Assembly: GCF_000215935.2 (NCBI RefSeq)
Contig: NZ_AFNU02000007.1
Coordinates: 80,281-144,280, forward strand
Source of the DNA: Haloplasma contractile SSD-17B
GTDB taxonomy: Bacteria > Bacillota_I > Bacilli_A > Haloplasmatales > Haloplasmataceae
DNA length: 64,000 nucleotides
Direction: 5' to 3'
Position 1 is the stretch's first letter, and every line of letters starts with the position of its first letter. This document shows positions 25,101-33,213 of the stretch, one piece after another. The translations under genes and the position numbers were made by a program. The notes beneath the pieces were generated by a model, which was not told the origin of the DNA, did no database searches, and saw only the letters and a list, made by a program, of their open reading frames with translations.

Positions 25101-27222
25101 GTATTATTTCTCCATCATAGTTATCTGTTGCTGTTACTCCGTCTAACCAGTCCGGTTCAGTACTCCCTACTTCATATGTCTGATCTTGTAATCCTATAAT
25201 TATTGGTCTTTCTACATCCACTATAGATACCGTTATTGATTCAGTGGTTGTATTATTATTCGAGTCTGTCACGGTATAAGTAACCGTGAACGTCCCTACT
25301 GTATTCATATCGACACTCGAAGTATCCACATTGTCTAATGTCAATGTTAGTTCTCCATCATAATTATCTGTTACTGTTGCACGTTCTAACCAATTCGGTT
25401 CGGTCCACCCTACGTTATAAGTCAAGTCAACTAAACCTGTAATTGTTGGGTTTGTTGTATCAACAATTGTTATGGTTATTGTTTCAGTGGTTGTATTTCC
25501 GTTTATATCTGTCACTGTATAGGTAACGGTATACGTCCCTACTGTATTCATATCAACATTCGTTGTATCTACATGATCTAATGTTAATGTTATTTCTCCA
25601 TCATTGTTATCCATTGCTGTTACGTCGTCTAACCAGTTTGGTTCTAATGACCCTACTTCGTATGTCTGATCTTGTAATCCTGTAATTATTGGCTTTGTTG
25701 TATCAACGATTGTTATGGTTATTGTTTCAGTAGTTGTATTTCCATTTACATCTGTCACTGTATAGGTAACGGTAAACGTTCCGACTGTATTCATATCAAC
25801 ATTTGTTGTATCTATGTTGTTAAGTGTTAAAGTGAATGATCCATCATAGTTATCCGTAGCTGTTACGCCGTCTAACCAATTCGGTTCTGTTGAACCTACT
25901 TCGTATGTTTGATCTTGTAATCCTGTAATTATTGGGTTTGTTGTATCAACAATTGTTATGGTTATTGTTTCAGTAGTTGTATTCCCGTTTATATCTGTCA
26001 CTGTATAGGTAACGGTAAACGTTCCGACTATATTCATGTCGACACTCGTAGTATCTACATTGTCTACTGTTAATGTTATTGATTCATCATTGTTATCCGT
26101 GGCTGTTAAGCCGTCTAACCAGTTCGGTTCTGTTGTTCCTACTTCGTATGTTTGAGCCTGCAACCCCGTAATTGTTGGGTTTGTTGTATCAACGATAGTT
26201 ACTGATATAGATTCCGTGGTTGTATTCCCGTTTGCATCTGTCACTGTATAGCTAACGGTAAACGTTCCGACTGTATTCATATCAACATTTGTAGTATCTA
26301 CATTGTCAAGTGTTAAAGTGAATGATTCATCATTGTTATCCGTTGCTGTCACGCCGTCTAACCAGTTTGGTTCTGGTGTCCCTACTTCGTATATTTGATC
26401 CTGTAATCCCGTAATTGTTGGGTATGTTGTATCAACGATCGCAACTGTTATTGTTTCCGTGGTTGTATTCCCGTTTGCATCTGTCACTGTATAGGTAACG
26501 GTATATGTCCCAACTGTATTCATATCAACATTCGTTGTATCTACGTGATCAAGAGTTAAGTAAATGGGTCCATCATAGTTATCCGTTGCTGTTACGCCGT
26601 CTAACCAGTTTGGTTCTTCTGACCCAACTTCATATGTCTGATCTTGTAATCCTGTAATTGAAGGCGCTGTTGTATCTTCTATTGTAACAGTTATGGAATC
26701 AGTTGATGAATTATTACTCAAGTCCCTCACTGTGTAAGTAATCGTATAGGTCCCAACTAAATTCATATCGACACTCGTTGTATTGACGTTTGCGTTGGTT
26801 AACCCTATTTCTCCATCATAGCTATCCGTTGCAGTTACCCCTTCTAGCCAATTCGGTTCTGCTGACCCAACCTCAAAAGCTACAATTTTTGTATCTGCTA
26901 TTTGTATGATTGGTTTTGTTGTATCGATCATTGAAATTTGAACTGGTATGGTTACTTCATTCCCTGTTAAATCCGTTGCCGTAAGTTTAACATGAAATGT
27001 ACCCACCTTGTTCATATCTACTTCACTTGTATCAACCGTTAGAGTGGCTTCACCCTCGTCATCACTTACGGTTACAAATGATTCCCAATCGGGTTCTATA
27101 GAATTTACTTCATAAGTTGTTTTAAAATCTTCGTCTAATGTGATCGTCGGCTTTGTATCATCCACACAACCTGACAATACAAATAAAACGAACAAACTAA
27201 TTATTCCTAAATATTTTTTCAT
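22186..27222 (-). CDS. giant Ig-repeat plus LRR surface lipoprotein
   Basis: 1678 residues. Lipobox Cys is at residue 19 (VLSGC). Fifteen Ig-like (DUF5011/HYR-like) repeats of about 81 residues fill residues 20-1240. The consensus elements are TYEVGSTEPNWLDGVTATDN, VDTTNVDMNTVGTFTVTYTV and TTTETITITIVDTT. The first two and the last repeat differ most, and the last is the most canonical DUF5011. A cap segment follows, then about 17 internalin-type 22-residue LRRs (L.LNNNQISDLTPL) to the end. There is no LPxTG or membrane tail, so anchoring is by lipid only: the Ig stalk would hold the LRR head away from the cell. It is likely an adhesin or carbohydrate-binding surface protein. AGGAG precedes the ATG. 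Confidence 0.88.
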   Translation of the reverse strand: MKKYLGIISLFVLFVLSGCVDDTKPTITLDEDFKTTYEVNSIEPDWESFVTVSDDEGEATLTVDTSEVDMNKVGTFHVKLTATDLTGNEVTIPVQISMIDTTKPIIQIADTKIVAFEVGSAEPNWLEGVTATDSYDGEIGLTNANVNTTSVDMNLVGTYTITYTVRDLSNNSSTDSITVTIEDTTAPSITGLQDQTYEVGSEEPNWLDGVTATDNYDGPIYLTLDHVDTTNVDMNTVGTYTVTYTVTDANGNTTTETITVAIVDTTYPTITGLQDQIYEVGTPEPNWLDGVTATDNNDESFTLTLDNVDTTNVDMNTVGTFTVSYTVTDANGNTTTESISVTIVDTTNPTITGLQAQTYEVGTTEPNWLDGLTATDNNDESITLTVDNVDTTSVDMNIVGTFTVTYTVTDINGNTTTETITITIVDTTNPIITGLQDQTYEVGSTEPNWLDGVTATDNYDGSFTLTLNNIDTTNVDMNTVGTFTVTYTVTDVNGNTTTETITITIVDTTKPIITGLQDQTYEVGSLEPNWLDDVTAMDNNDGEITLTLDHVDTTNVDMNTVGTYTVTYTVTDINGNTTTETITITIVDTTNPTITGLVDLTYNVGWTEPNWLERATVTDNYDGELTLTLDNVDTSSVDMNTVGTFTVTYTVTDSNNNTTTESITVSIVDVERPIIIGLQDQTYEVGSTEPDWLDGVTATDNYDGEIILTEANVDSTKVDMDSVGKFTVTYTVTDSSNYTTTESITVTIVDTVAPTFIGLQDQTYEVGTTEPDWLVGIAATDNYDGTINLTKVNINTVSVDMNTVGTFTVTYTVTDANENTTIESITVTIIDTIKPTINGLQDQTYEVGTTEPDWLAGVTATDNYDGTINLTDANVDTTNVDMNTVGTFTVTYTVTDANGNTTTEYITITLVDTTKPTITGLQDQSYEVGSIEPNWLSGVTAMDNYDGSMTLTLDNVDTTKVDMNTVGTFTVTYTVTDTNHNTTSQMITITITDTTAPILSGLQDLTFEVGSTEPDWLAGVTANDNYDGTIALTLDNVDRSNVDMNTVGTFTVTYTVTDTNGNTSIDTIAITIEDTQKPVISGLVDQTYDPGAPEPNWLEGIIVTDNYDGTIELTLENVDTTQVDMNTIGTFTVTYTVSDTSGNTTIVAINVTIEDMTPPIITLNGETELYIHLGTSYTEPGATAYDETDGDLTLNIMIEGTVDPNLVGTYTISYTVSDEALNLTTVTRTIHVEDNVLHAVEDAGLKQAILDDMYITEGPVTTEMAESLTSLYAGFYYIRSVEGLQYFTNLTKIDLLYNDISDITPLENLPLLEDINLNNNNFSDLSSLQNIKTLKNLWLENNNITDLSVLANLSNLDSLYLSNNQVSDLTPLINLANLQNVYLSNNQVTTLPENFSNMLNLNGLHLSGNQITDVTPLSTAPALIELDLSNNQITDLTNYDLLTYLFSLNLNDNSISDLTPLANLTKLSSLRLNNNQISDLTPLGGLTNLTHLYAENNAISDLTPLTNLNKIWYLVLNGNQISDLTALSSLTDLSYLRMNNNQITDLSPLQNLRLSDLQLNNNLISDLSYLANSTSISKLLLNNNQISDISVISNFTGLRTLELDDNMISDLSALSSQTNLELLYLRNNLISDVTPLTSLTTLWRLYLDGNNIDLQDPDTISALDEIKLSSPYVTIDIY

Positions 27223-27260
27223 AGTTACTTTCCCAACTCCTATTCTTTCAATTAAAAAAG

Positions 27261-27277
27261 AGGGTGCTAAACACCCT
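27261..27277 (-). terminator. leader hairpin in front of the Ig/LRR gene
   Basis: AGGGTG/CACCCT stem followed on the minus strand by CTTTTTTAATT, about 40 bases before the start codon. It is either an attenuator in the leader or a guard against read-through from the upstream gene. Nothing else is recognised in 27223-27804 except the next terminator. Confidence 0.55.
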
Positions 27278-27694
27278 TTACCATTATATACTCACTTTGA
27301 AATAAATTCCATATTTTTCCCATAATTTGTAAAAGTTTTTTTAAAGTTTAAGTCATTCTTATCCTATAACCGTAATTGGGCTTGAAAATACGTTTTTATA
27401 GCTTAAATTTTTATATATAATAAGCCATGACACTATTTTTTTGATAAATACTAGTTTGATTAATCTAAATAGAGAATATACTACTCTAAACACAAACTTG
27501 TTTTAATGAATTTTCGAATTATATGACCTATTTCAGTTTACTTCGTTAGACAATTTTCTTAGAATAATCACATTCAAAACCAGTTCTATAATCAGTCGTT
27601 CTCTCACTAGCGATCATTACACTGATTAAGGAGTTTAAGATTAATTAGTTAACCCTTCTATAATGGAATAAACGTTACTACAAGACAAAAAAAA

Positions 27695-27724
27695 GATAGC
27701 TCCTGAATAAATTCAGATACTACC
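27695..27724 (-). terminator. terminator after the triple RsgI-like gene
   Basis: Hairpin GGTAGTATCTGAA/TTCAGGAGCTATC on the minus strand followed by eight T's, about 80 bases past the stop. Confidence 0.75.
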
Positions 27725-27804
27725 TTTAAATGCTTAATCATTATGTTTGTTGTCTACTTAAATAGTGTAACTTCAAGTTAATTATTATATATAAGTACCT
27801 TTTT

Positions 27805-30477
27805 TTACTTAAGGTTTAAAAAGTCAGTTGCCTTTTGGCGATATTGATCAATTAAATTTGTATACTGTTGCTGCATTGTGTCACGAATGCTTGTTGTTTG
27901 AGTTACTAAATCAGTTACTACTGCTTGTAGCGCTGCTTCTTTTTCAGTAACTAATGCTTCAAGGTCAGCTTCTAATGAAGTTGTATCATCACCATTTGCA
28001 GTCGCTGTATCAATTTGTGCTTCTAAGTCAGCAATTTGTGGATCGTACTGATCTAATACGGCTTGTTTCGCTACTAAGAACTCATCTTTTAACGATTGTG
28101 CAATACCTGCAATCACACTATTATTTTCACGGACTTTTTCGACAAGAGCTTCCGTATCAAGGTCTTTTGCCTCGTCTAATGTTAATTCAGGATCTGCTAA
28201 TATAGCAGTCTTCATTAATTCATACTTCTCAGGTGTTACGTTCATATTCTGTGCTTCAGTAAGAACGGTTTGATCAAAGATTTTGTCTCTTACATGTGCT
28301 GGAATATTAAGCTCTGCTAATTTACCTGTTACTTTAGTTTCAACCATGTCACGGATAGTCGTTTCAGTAGCAAGATCTTTACCTGCAACACTGATATCTA
28401 CCGTTGTATCCGTAGTTGTAACATCAATGTAACCTAATTTAATTGACTCATCAATAATTAAATCAAATACAATGTCAACATGCTGGTTCGTAATATCTAG
28501 ATTTAATAATAAAACTTCACCATCTTCATTTAATGGGTGAGCCGCTACTACTGTCCCAGCTTCATCTACAACTAATCCTACACTTGGATTAATCGATGTT
28601 GTTACATATGAATTAGTCGTGTTTGTAGTGTTGTCAGTACCATCTTGATTGTTTCTATTTCTAAAGTCTTCAACTTTTTGTCTATGTTGTTCAATTAAAT
28701 TTGTACGCTGTTGCAGCATTGTGTCACGAATACTTGTCGTTTGAGATACTAGATTATCAACAACGGCTTGTAACGCTGCTTCTTTTTCACTAATTAATGT
28801 TTCAAGGTTAGCTTCTAGTTCTGTAGTATCCTCACCATTTGCAGTCGCTGTTTCAATTTGCGCTTCTAAATCAGCAATTTGTGGATTGTACTGATCCAAT
28901 ACGGCTTGTTTCTCTGTTAAGAAATTGTCTTTTAATGATTGAGCAATACCTGCTATTACATTATTATTCTCACGAACTTTTTCAACAAGAGTCCCTGAAT
29001 CTAGCTCTTTAGCTTCTTCCATTGTTAATTCAGGATCAGCCATAATCGCTGTCTTCATTAATTCATACTTTTCTGGAGTTACATTCATATTCTGAGCTTC
29101 AGTAAGAACCGTTTGGTCAAATACTTTTTCTCCTACATGAGCCGGAATATTCAGTTCTGCTAATTTATTTGTTACTTTAGTTTCAACCATTTGACGGATA
29201 GTTGTTTCAACATCAGTATCTTCACCTACGACACTAATGTCAACAGTTGTATCGGTAGCAGCAACATCGATGTAACCTAACTCGATTGACTGATTAATAA
29301 TTGATTCTAGAGCCACATCAACATGTTGGTTAGTCAAATCAATACTTAATAACAACAGTTCTCCATCTTCATTTAATGGATGAACTGAAACGATTGTTCC
29401 AGCTTCATCTACAACTAACCCTACACTTGGGTTAATAGACGTTGTTACATATGAGTTCGTCGTATTTGCTGCGTTGTCAGTACCATCTTGATTATTTCTA
29501 AAGTCTTCAACTTTTTGTCTATGTTGCTCAATTAAGTTTGTACGCTGTTGCAGCATTGTGTCACGAATACTTGTTGTTTGTGATACTAAGTTATCTACAA
29601 CCGCTTTTAGTGCTGCTTCTTTTTCACTAATTAATGTTTCAAGATCAGCTTCTAACGCTGTAGTATCCTCACCATTTGCAGTTGCTGTTTCAATTTGCGC
29701 TTCTAAATCAGCAATTTGTGGATTGTACTGATCTAATACTGCTTGTTTCTCAGTTAAGAAATCGTCTTTCAATGATTGAGCAATTCCTGCGATCACATTG
29801 TTATTCTCACGAACTTTTTCAACAAGAGCCCCTGAATCTAGTTCTTTAGCTTCTTCCATTGTTAACTCAGGATCAGCCATGATTGCTGTTTTCATTAGCT
29901 CATATTTCTCTGGTGTTACATTTAAATTTTCTGCTTCATCAAGATCCGCTTGGTTAAATACTTTCTCTCTAACATGCGCCGGAATATTCAGTTCTGCTAA
30001 TTTATTTGTTACTTTAGTTTCAACCATTTGACGGATACTTGATTCAATATCAGTATCTTCACCAACGACACTAATGTCAACAGTAGTGTCAGTAGCTGCA
30101 ACATCGATGTACCCTAATTCGATTGACTGATTAATAATTGAGTCAAGAGCCACATCAACATGCTGGTTTGTCAAATCAATACTTAATAACAACATCTCTC
30201 CATCTTCATTTAATGGATGAACCGAAACGACTGTCCCAGCCTCATCTACAATTAATCCTACACTTGGGTTAATAGACGTTGTTACATATGAATCAGTGGT
30301 AGTTGTAGCCTCGTCTTCATTAGTCTCACCTGTCGTGTCCTCAGTACCTTGTGTTTGTTCAGTGGTGCTTGTATTGTCAGTGTCTGTATAGTTATCTGTG
30401 TCCTGTACGTTACATCCATATAACCCTAAGGATAAAGAAACTATTAACATTAAAAGAACAGATTTAAATTTTTTCAT
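27805..30477 (-). CDS. lipoprotein with three tandem RsgI-like extracellular modules
   Basis: 890 residues. Lipobox Cys is at residue 22 (LGLYGC), then a Thr/Asp-rich linker. Three near-identical modules begin at residues 63, 342 and 623. Each starts SYVTTSINPSVGL.VDEAGT, then VHPLNEDGE and a region ending SIELGYIDV. This matches the outer domain of anti-sigma-I (RsgI) proteins (INPS…V…LN.DG…GY). Each then continues with a helical, probably coiled-coil, segment (QIADLEAQIETATANGED). The RsgI N-terminal anti-sigma domain and membrane helix are absent, so it cannot act as a classical anti-sigma factor. It may be a decoy, a sensor stalk or a structural protein. GAGGTGAT precedes the ATG. Confidence 0.75.
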   Translation of the reverse strand: MKKFKSVLLMLIVSLSLGLYGCNVQDTDNYTDTDNTSTTEQTQGTEDTTGETNEDEATTTTDSYVTTSINPSVGLIVDEAGTVVSVHPLNEDGEMLLLSIDLTNQHVDVALDSIINQSIELGYIDVAATDTTVDISVVGEDTDIESSIRQMVETKVTNKLAELNIPAHVREKVFNQADLDEAENLNVTPEKYELMKTAIMADPELTMEEAKELDSGALVEKVRENNNVIAGIAQSLKDDFLTEKQAVLDQYNPQIADLEAQIETATANGEDTTALEADLETLISEKEAALKAVVDNLVSQTTSIRDTMLQQRTNLIEQHRQKVEDFRNNQDGTDNAANTTNSYVTTSINPSVGLVVDEAGTIVSVHPLNEDGELLLLSIDLTNQHVDVALESIINQSIELGYIDVAATDTTVDISVVGEDTDVETTIRQMVETKVTNKLAELNIPAHVGEKVFDQTVLTEAQNMNVTPEKYELMKTAIMADPELTMEEAKELDSGTLVEKVRENNNVIAGIAQSLKDNFLTEKQAVLDQYNPQIADLEAQIETATANGEDTTELEANLETLISEKEAALQAVVDNLVSQTTSIRDTMLQQRTNLIEQHRQKVEDFRNRNNQDGTDNTTNTTNSYVTTSINPSVGLVVDEAGTVVAAHPLNEDGEVLLLNLDITNQHVDIVFDLIIDESIKLGYIDVTTTDTTVDISVAGKDLATETTIRDMVETKVTGKLAELNIPAHVRDKIFDQTVLTEAQNMNVTPEKYELMKTAILADPELTLDEAKDLDTEALVEKVRENNSVIAGIAQSLKDEFLVAKQAVLDQYDPQIADLEAQIDTATANGDDTTSLEADLEALVTEKEAALQAVVTDLVTQTTSIRDTMQQQYTNLIDQYRQKATDFLNLK

Positions 30478-30631
30478 TTTAAAATCACCTCTCTAGTTTT
30501 TGTTTGTATCTACATTATAGTAATAAGATGTGAAAATCTTATGAACTATTAGTTTTATTCTACAAATAATTCGATCTTCTATATATGAAATTGACATGAG
30601 CTAATTCTACTTATCGAATAGGCTTGTTTAA

Positions 30632-30659
30632 ATTATACGGAACGCCCCAAGACAGTCAA
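30632..30659 (-). promoter_or_regulatory. promoter of the triple RsgI-like gene
   Basis: TTGACT, a 16-base spacer, then TATAAT on the minus strand, giving a leader of about 150 bases. Confidence 0.5.
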
Positions 30660-30738
30660 CAGGTAATATTTGCAGCTATTTGTTTGATATTCTATAATCA
30701 TTACGATGCTGCAAATCTCGTTTCATTGTCTATAAAAT

Positions 30739-30784
30739 AAACACCCTATACGACAGACTGCTCTGTTCATTGTATAGGGTGTTT
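30739..30784 (-). terminator. strong hairpin after VOC gene
   Basis: A 13-bp stem AAACACCCTATAC/GTATAGGGTGTTT with further pairing in the loop. It lies 125 bases past the stop of the VOC gene and is likely its terminator. Nothing else is recognised in 30478-30908 except the promoter at 30632. Confidence 0.65.
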
Positions 30785-30908
30785 TAGTAACTGTTATTTG
30801 AAGTTATGGTCGAACCTGATAAATGGTGTGACACTTCTTAAATATTTATGATTTCTTTAGTGTCTGGTTATATCCAATTGACTAAACCACTTGGATGTAT
30901 CATAAGTC

Positions 30909-31346
30909 TTATGATTCTTTCAGGTTACCTGTTATCTCAATCGTATTACCATCTGGGTCTTTAATCGTAAAGAAGTGATACGGACCCGCGACATTCAAAT
31001 ACATCATCTTAGACAATTGACCGATGTTTAGGGTTTTTAGACGTTCATATTCCGCCTTTAAGTCCTCTATATAAAAGTTTAAGACGAAGTTATTTCCATA
31101 CGTTATGTGAAAGTCTCTATATTCATCTAAATAGTCTTCACTGTATTCGTCTAGATGCTCATTATTCTTAAATCGTTCTGCATCAAATGACTGATTCATC
31201 AGTGCAATACAGTTGCCACCGAAATTAAATTGTGCCCACCTGTTGAAGTTCCGTGATGTCACCTTGATATCAAGTAATTTCTCATAAAAATCAAGCGATT
31301 TGTCCATATCATTCACATATAAATAGGTTGAACCTAATTGTAACAT
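30909..31346 (-). CDS. VOC (glyoxalase/bleomycin-resistance) family protein
   Basis: 145 residues. The paired beta-alpha-beta-beta-beta modules of the vicinal-oxygen-chelate fold are visible: GSTYLYVNDMDKSLDFYEKLLDI at the start and YHFFTIKDPDGNTIEITG at the end (conserved DPDGN.IE.). Function ranges from lyase to dioxygenase to drug binding and cannot be narrowed. I chose ATG at 31346, which follows GGAGGG by 6 bases; the longer frame to 31406 would contain that site. Confidence 0.75.
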   Translation of the reverse strand: MLQLGSTYLYVNDMDKSLDFYEKLLDIKVTSRNFNRWAQFNFGGNCIALMNQSFDAERFKNNEHLDEYSEDYLDEYRDFHITYGNNFVLNFYIEDLKAEYERLKTLNIGQLSKMMYLNVAGPYHFFTIKDPDGNTIEITGNLKES

Positions 31347-31643
31347 ATTTATCCCTCCACTTTTTTCTTTATATTCAAAACTCTTCACATATTCAAGTAT
31401 ACTCATCCTGTATTATTAAAATTATAGTACCAGATTTACCCAAATGTTTCAACGTTAAATCATAGCCTGGTGATAATTTGTTCAGAGGGTATGCCTCATT
31501 TACTGTTGTGATTTATTAATCACTCTATCTCTCATGTATAAAGGACTAAGTCATTATTTATACTGATCGATTTTACCAGCTTTCAAATACACTATTCATT
31601 ATAATATGGTACAATAAAGTAAAAACTGAAATGAGGTCGTCAG

Positions 31644-32216
31644 GTGAGTACACGAGAATACTACAATAAGCATGCACAAGCATTTATTGAGAATACGATC
31701 AAGCATGATTTATCAACACAATATGCGTTCTTTGAACAACACCTACCTGATACAGGGAAGATACTCGACATTGGCTTTGGATCAGGTCGTGATAGTCTAT
31801 ACTTCTCAAAAAAATATGAAGTAACCAGCATTGACAATAGTGAAGAGTTCGTCAACATTGGTAAAGCCCTACTTAACAATGACGTAATCTTAATGGATGT
31901 TAAAGATATGGACTTTAACAGTGAATTTGATGGGATATGGGCCTGTGCGTCACTACTTCATGTCCCCTATAAAGAACTACCACTCGCGTTAAACAACTGC
32001 TACCGTGCGCTTAAGAAAGGTGGCGTGATGTATGCGTCATTTAAATACGGAAATTTTGAAGGGGAACGCAAGGGCCGCTACTTCACTGATCTAAATGAAG
32101 ACAGGTTGAGAGCCTTACTAGAAAATACCGGTTTTGAATTAATAAATACTATGATCACAGAGGATGTCAGGCCTGATGTTGATACAAAGTGGTTGAATGT
32201 TGTTTTGAGGAAATAA
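31644..32216 (+). CDS. class I SAM-dependent methyltransferase
   Basis: 190 residues. Motif I is ILDIGFGSGRDSLYF, with an acidic motif II (TSIDNSEEFV) and motif IV region WACASLLHVP. The size and motifs are those of small-molecule (TehB/UbiE-like) methyltransferases; the substrate is unknown. It starts with GTG preceded by GAGG. Its last 18 codons have a diverged copy at 34350-34406, a relic of a second gene. Confidence 0.8.
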   Translation: MSTREYYNKHAQAFIENTIKHDLSTQYAFFEQHLPDTGKILDIGFGSGRDSLYFSKKYEVTSIDNSEEFVNIGKALLNNDVILMDVKDMDFNSEFDGIWACASLLHVPYKELPLALNNCYRALKKGGVMYASFKYGNFEGERKGRYFTDLNEDRLRALLENTGFELINTMITEDVRPDVDTKWLNVVLRK

Positions 32217-32220
32217 TAAG

Positions 32221-32257
32221 AAAATCGATACTACTTTTATGAGTTAGTATCGATTTT
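32221..32257 (+). terminator. terminator after methyltransferase gene
   Basis: Stem AAAATCGATACTA/TAGTATCGATTTT then nine T's, directly past the stop. Confidence 0.9.
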
Positions 32258-32399
32258 TTTTTTGCAATTATATATTAGGATGTTTTAGTGACGATGATAC
32301 AGTATAAAAATAAATACAATAAGTAATATTTATTCCTGATTCGCTAATGAATTGGATTCTTGCTTTTGTATCGTCGTGAAGTAGTCGTGCTATACTTCA

Positions 32400-32626
32400 A
32401 AATCTGGTTTTACCCACAGCCAAAACCGTCGCCTTTAAAACGGGGTATGATCTGCATGTTATAATGGTGATTCCATCACTTTTACTACCTGAGCTACCGT
32501 TTGTGCAGTTGTAATGATCTCATTTAATGTTACTGGGTCCACATCAATAAATTCCTCGGTCATTTTCGTAGGTGATATAACGCTTTTGTTGTAATAATGT
32601 CGCAGACTACACATGAACTCATTCAC
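32400..32626 (-). pseudogene. remnant of a HIT-family hydrolase gene
   Basis: From GTG at 32626 a frame encodes 55 residues including EFIDVDPVTLNEIITTAQ, then stops at 32459. Two bases further, another frame gives MQIIPRFKGDGFG. Those two pieces match the middle (…D.D…L.E….A..VA) and the end (H.H.QIIPRFKGDGF) of a HIT domain. The segment carrying the histidine triad is missing. The gene is thus truncated at its start, internally deleted and frameshifted. Confidence 0.55.
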
Positions 32627-32685
32627 ATCACCATCCTACTTCAAAGGTGTATATAATACTTTACTAGACGGTTCTTTACATGTTT

Positions 32686-32976
32686 CTAGTTTCTTCCATA
32701 TAAGGTGTTCCCATCATTCATAGGACCAAGTCTCTTGTATATTGTGTAATTCGTTAGTGCGTAGTTATACGCCATATAAATCCCTATTGTGAGCACGATT
32801 AATGCTAGAACATGAACAATTTTAAACACTGCTCTCGTATAGGGTAGCTTAAAAATCGTCTCATTAATAAGCAGCTTCCGTTCTTTATGCCGTACATATA
32901 TCATGAAATAAACCGTAAACAAGCCATAAAGCAACCCCATCCCAACTGTAAATAGTAATAATATATCTATGTTCAT
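32686..32976 (-). CDS. small two-helix membrane protein, unknown
   Basis: 96 residues with hydrophobic segments about 4-26 and 52-72, separated by a basic loop (YVRHKERKLLINE). A tyrosine-containing hydrophilic tail follows. GGAGTGG precedes the ATG by a few bases. It is not recognised. It sits between the HIT relic and the HNH nuclease gene. Confidence 0.5.
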   Translation of the reverse strand: MNIDILLLFTVGMGLLYGLFTVYFMIYVRHKERKLLINETIFKLPYTRAVFKIVHVLALIVLTIGIYMAYNYALTNYTIYKRLGPMNDGNTLYGRN

Positions 32977-33114
32977 CTATACCACTCCATACTTATTGAT
33001 CAGGATGTGTTTTCCCCGTACCTAATCGCCTTGTAGACATTTCTTTACTTTTAATTATAGTACATTAACAGTTGGTTTTAAATGGTTTATTGAACGTAGG
33101 TATAAATATATGAA

Positions 33115-33144
33115 AAAACCGCTCCCTCTTAAGGCAACGGTTTT
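33115..33144 (-). terminator. terminator after HNH gene
   Basis: Stem AAAACCG/CGGTTTT with a 16-base loop, followed on the minus strand by T's, about 70 bases past the stop. Confidence 0.7.
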
Positions 33145-33213
33145 AGGACTTATATTAGATAATACAATCGTGTCTTTATTATTAAATAATAATCGCAAAT
33201 AGTACAGTTTGAT

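Noticed and set aside
22186..27222. Tandem DNA repeats that might look like a CRISPR array or satellite
   Set aside because: The repeats are about 243 bases long, in one open frame, and encode Ig-like domains; there are no short identical repeats with unique spacers.
31661..31879. Minus-strand ORF over the methyltransferase gene
   Set aside because: Antisense shadow of a gene with clear SAM-binding motifs.
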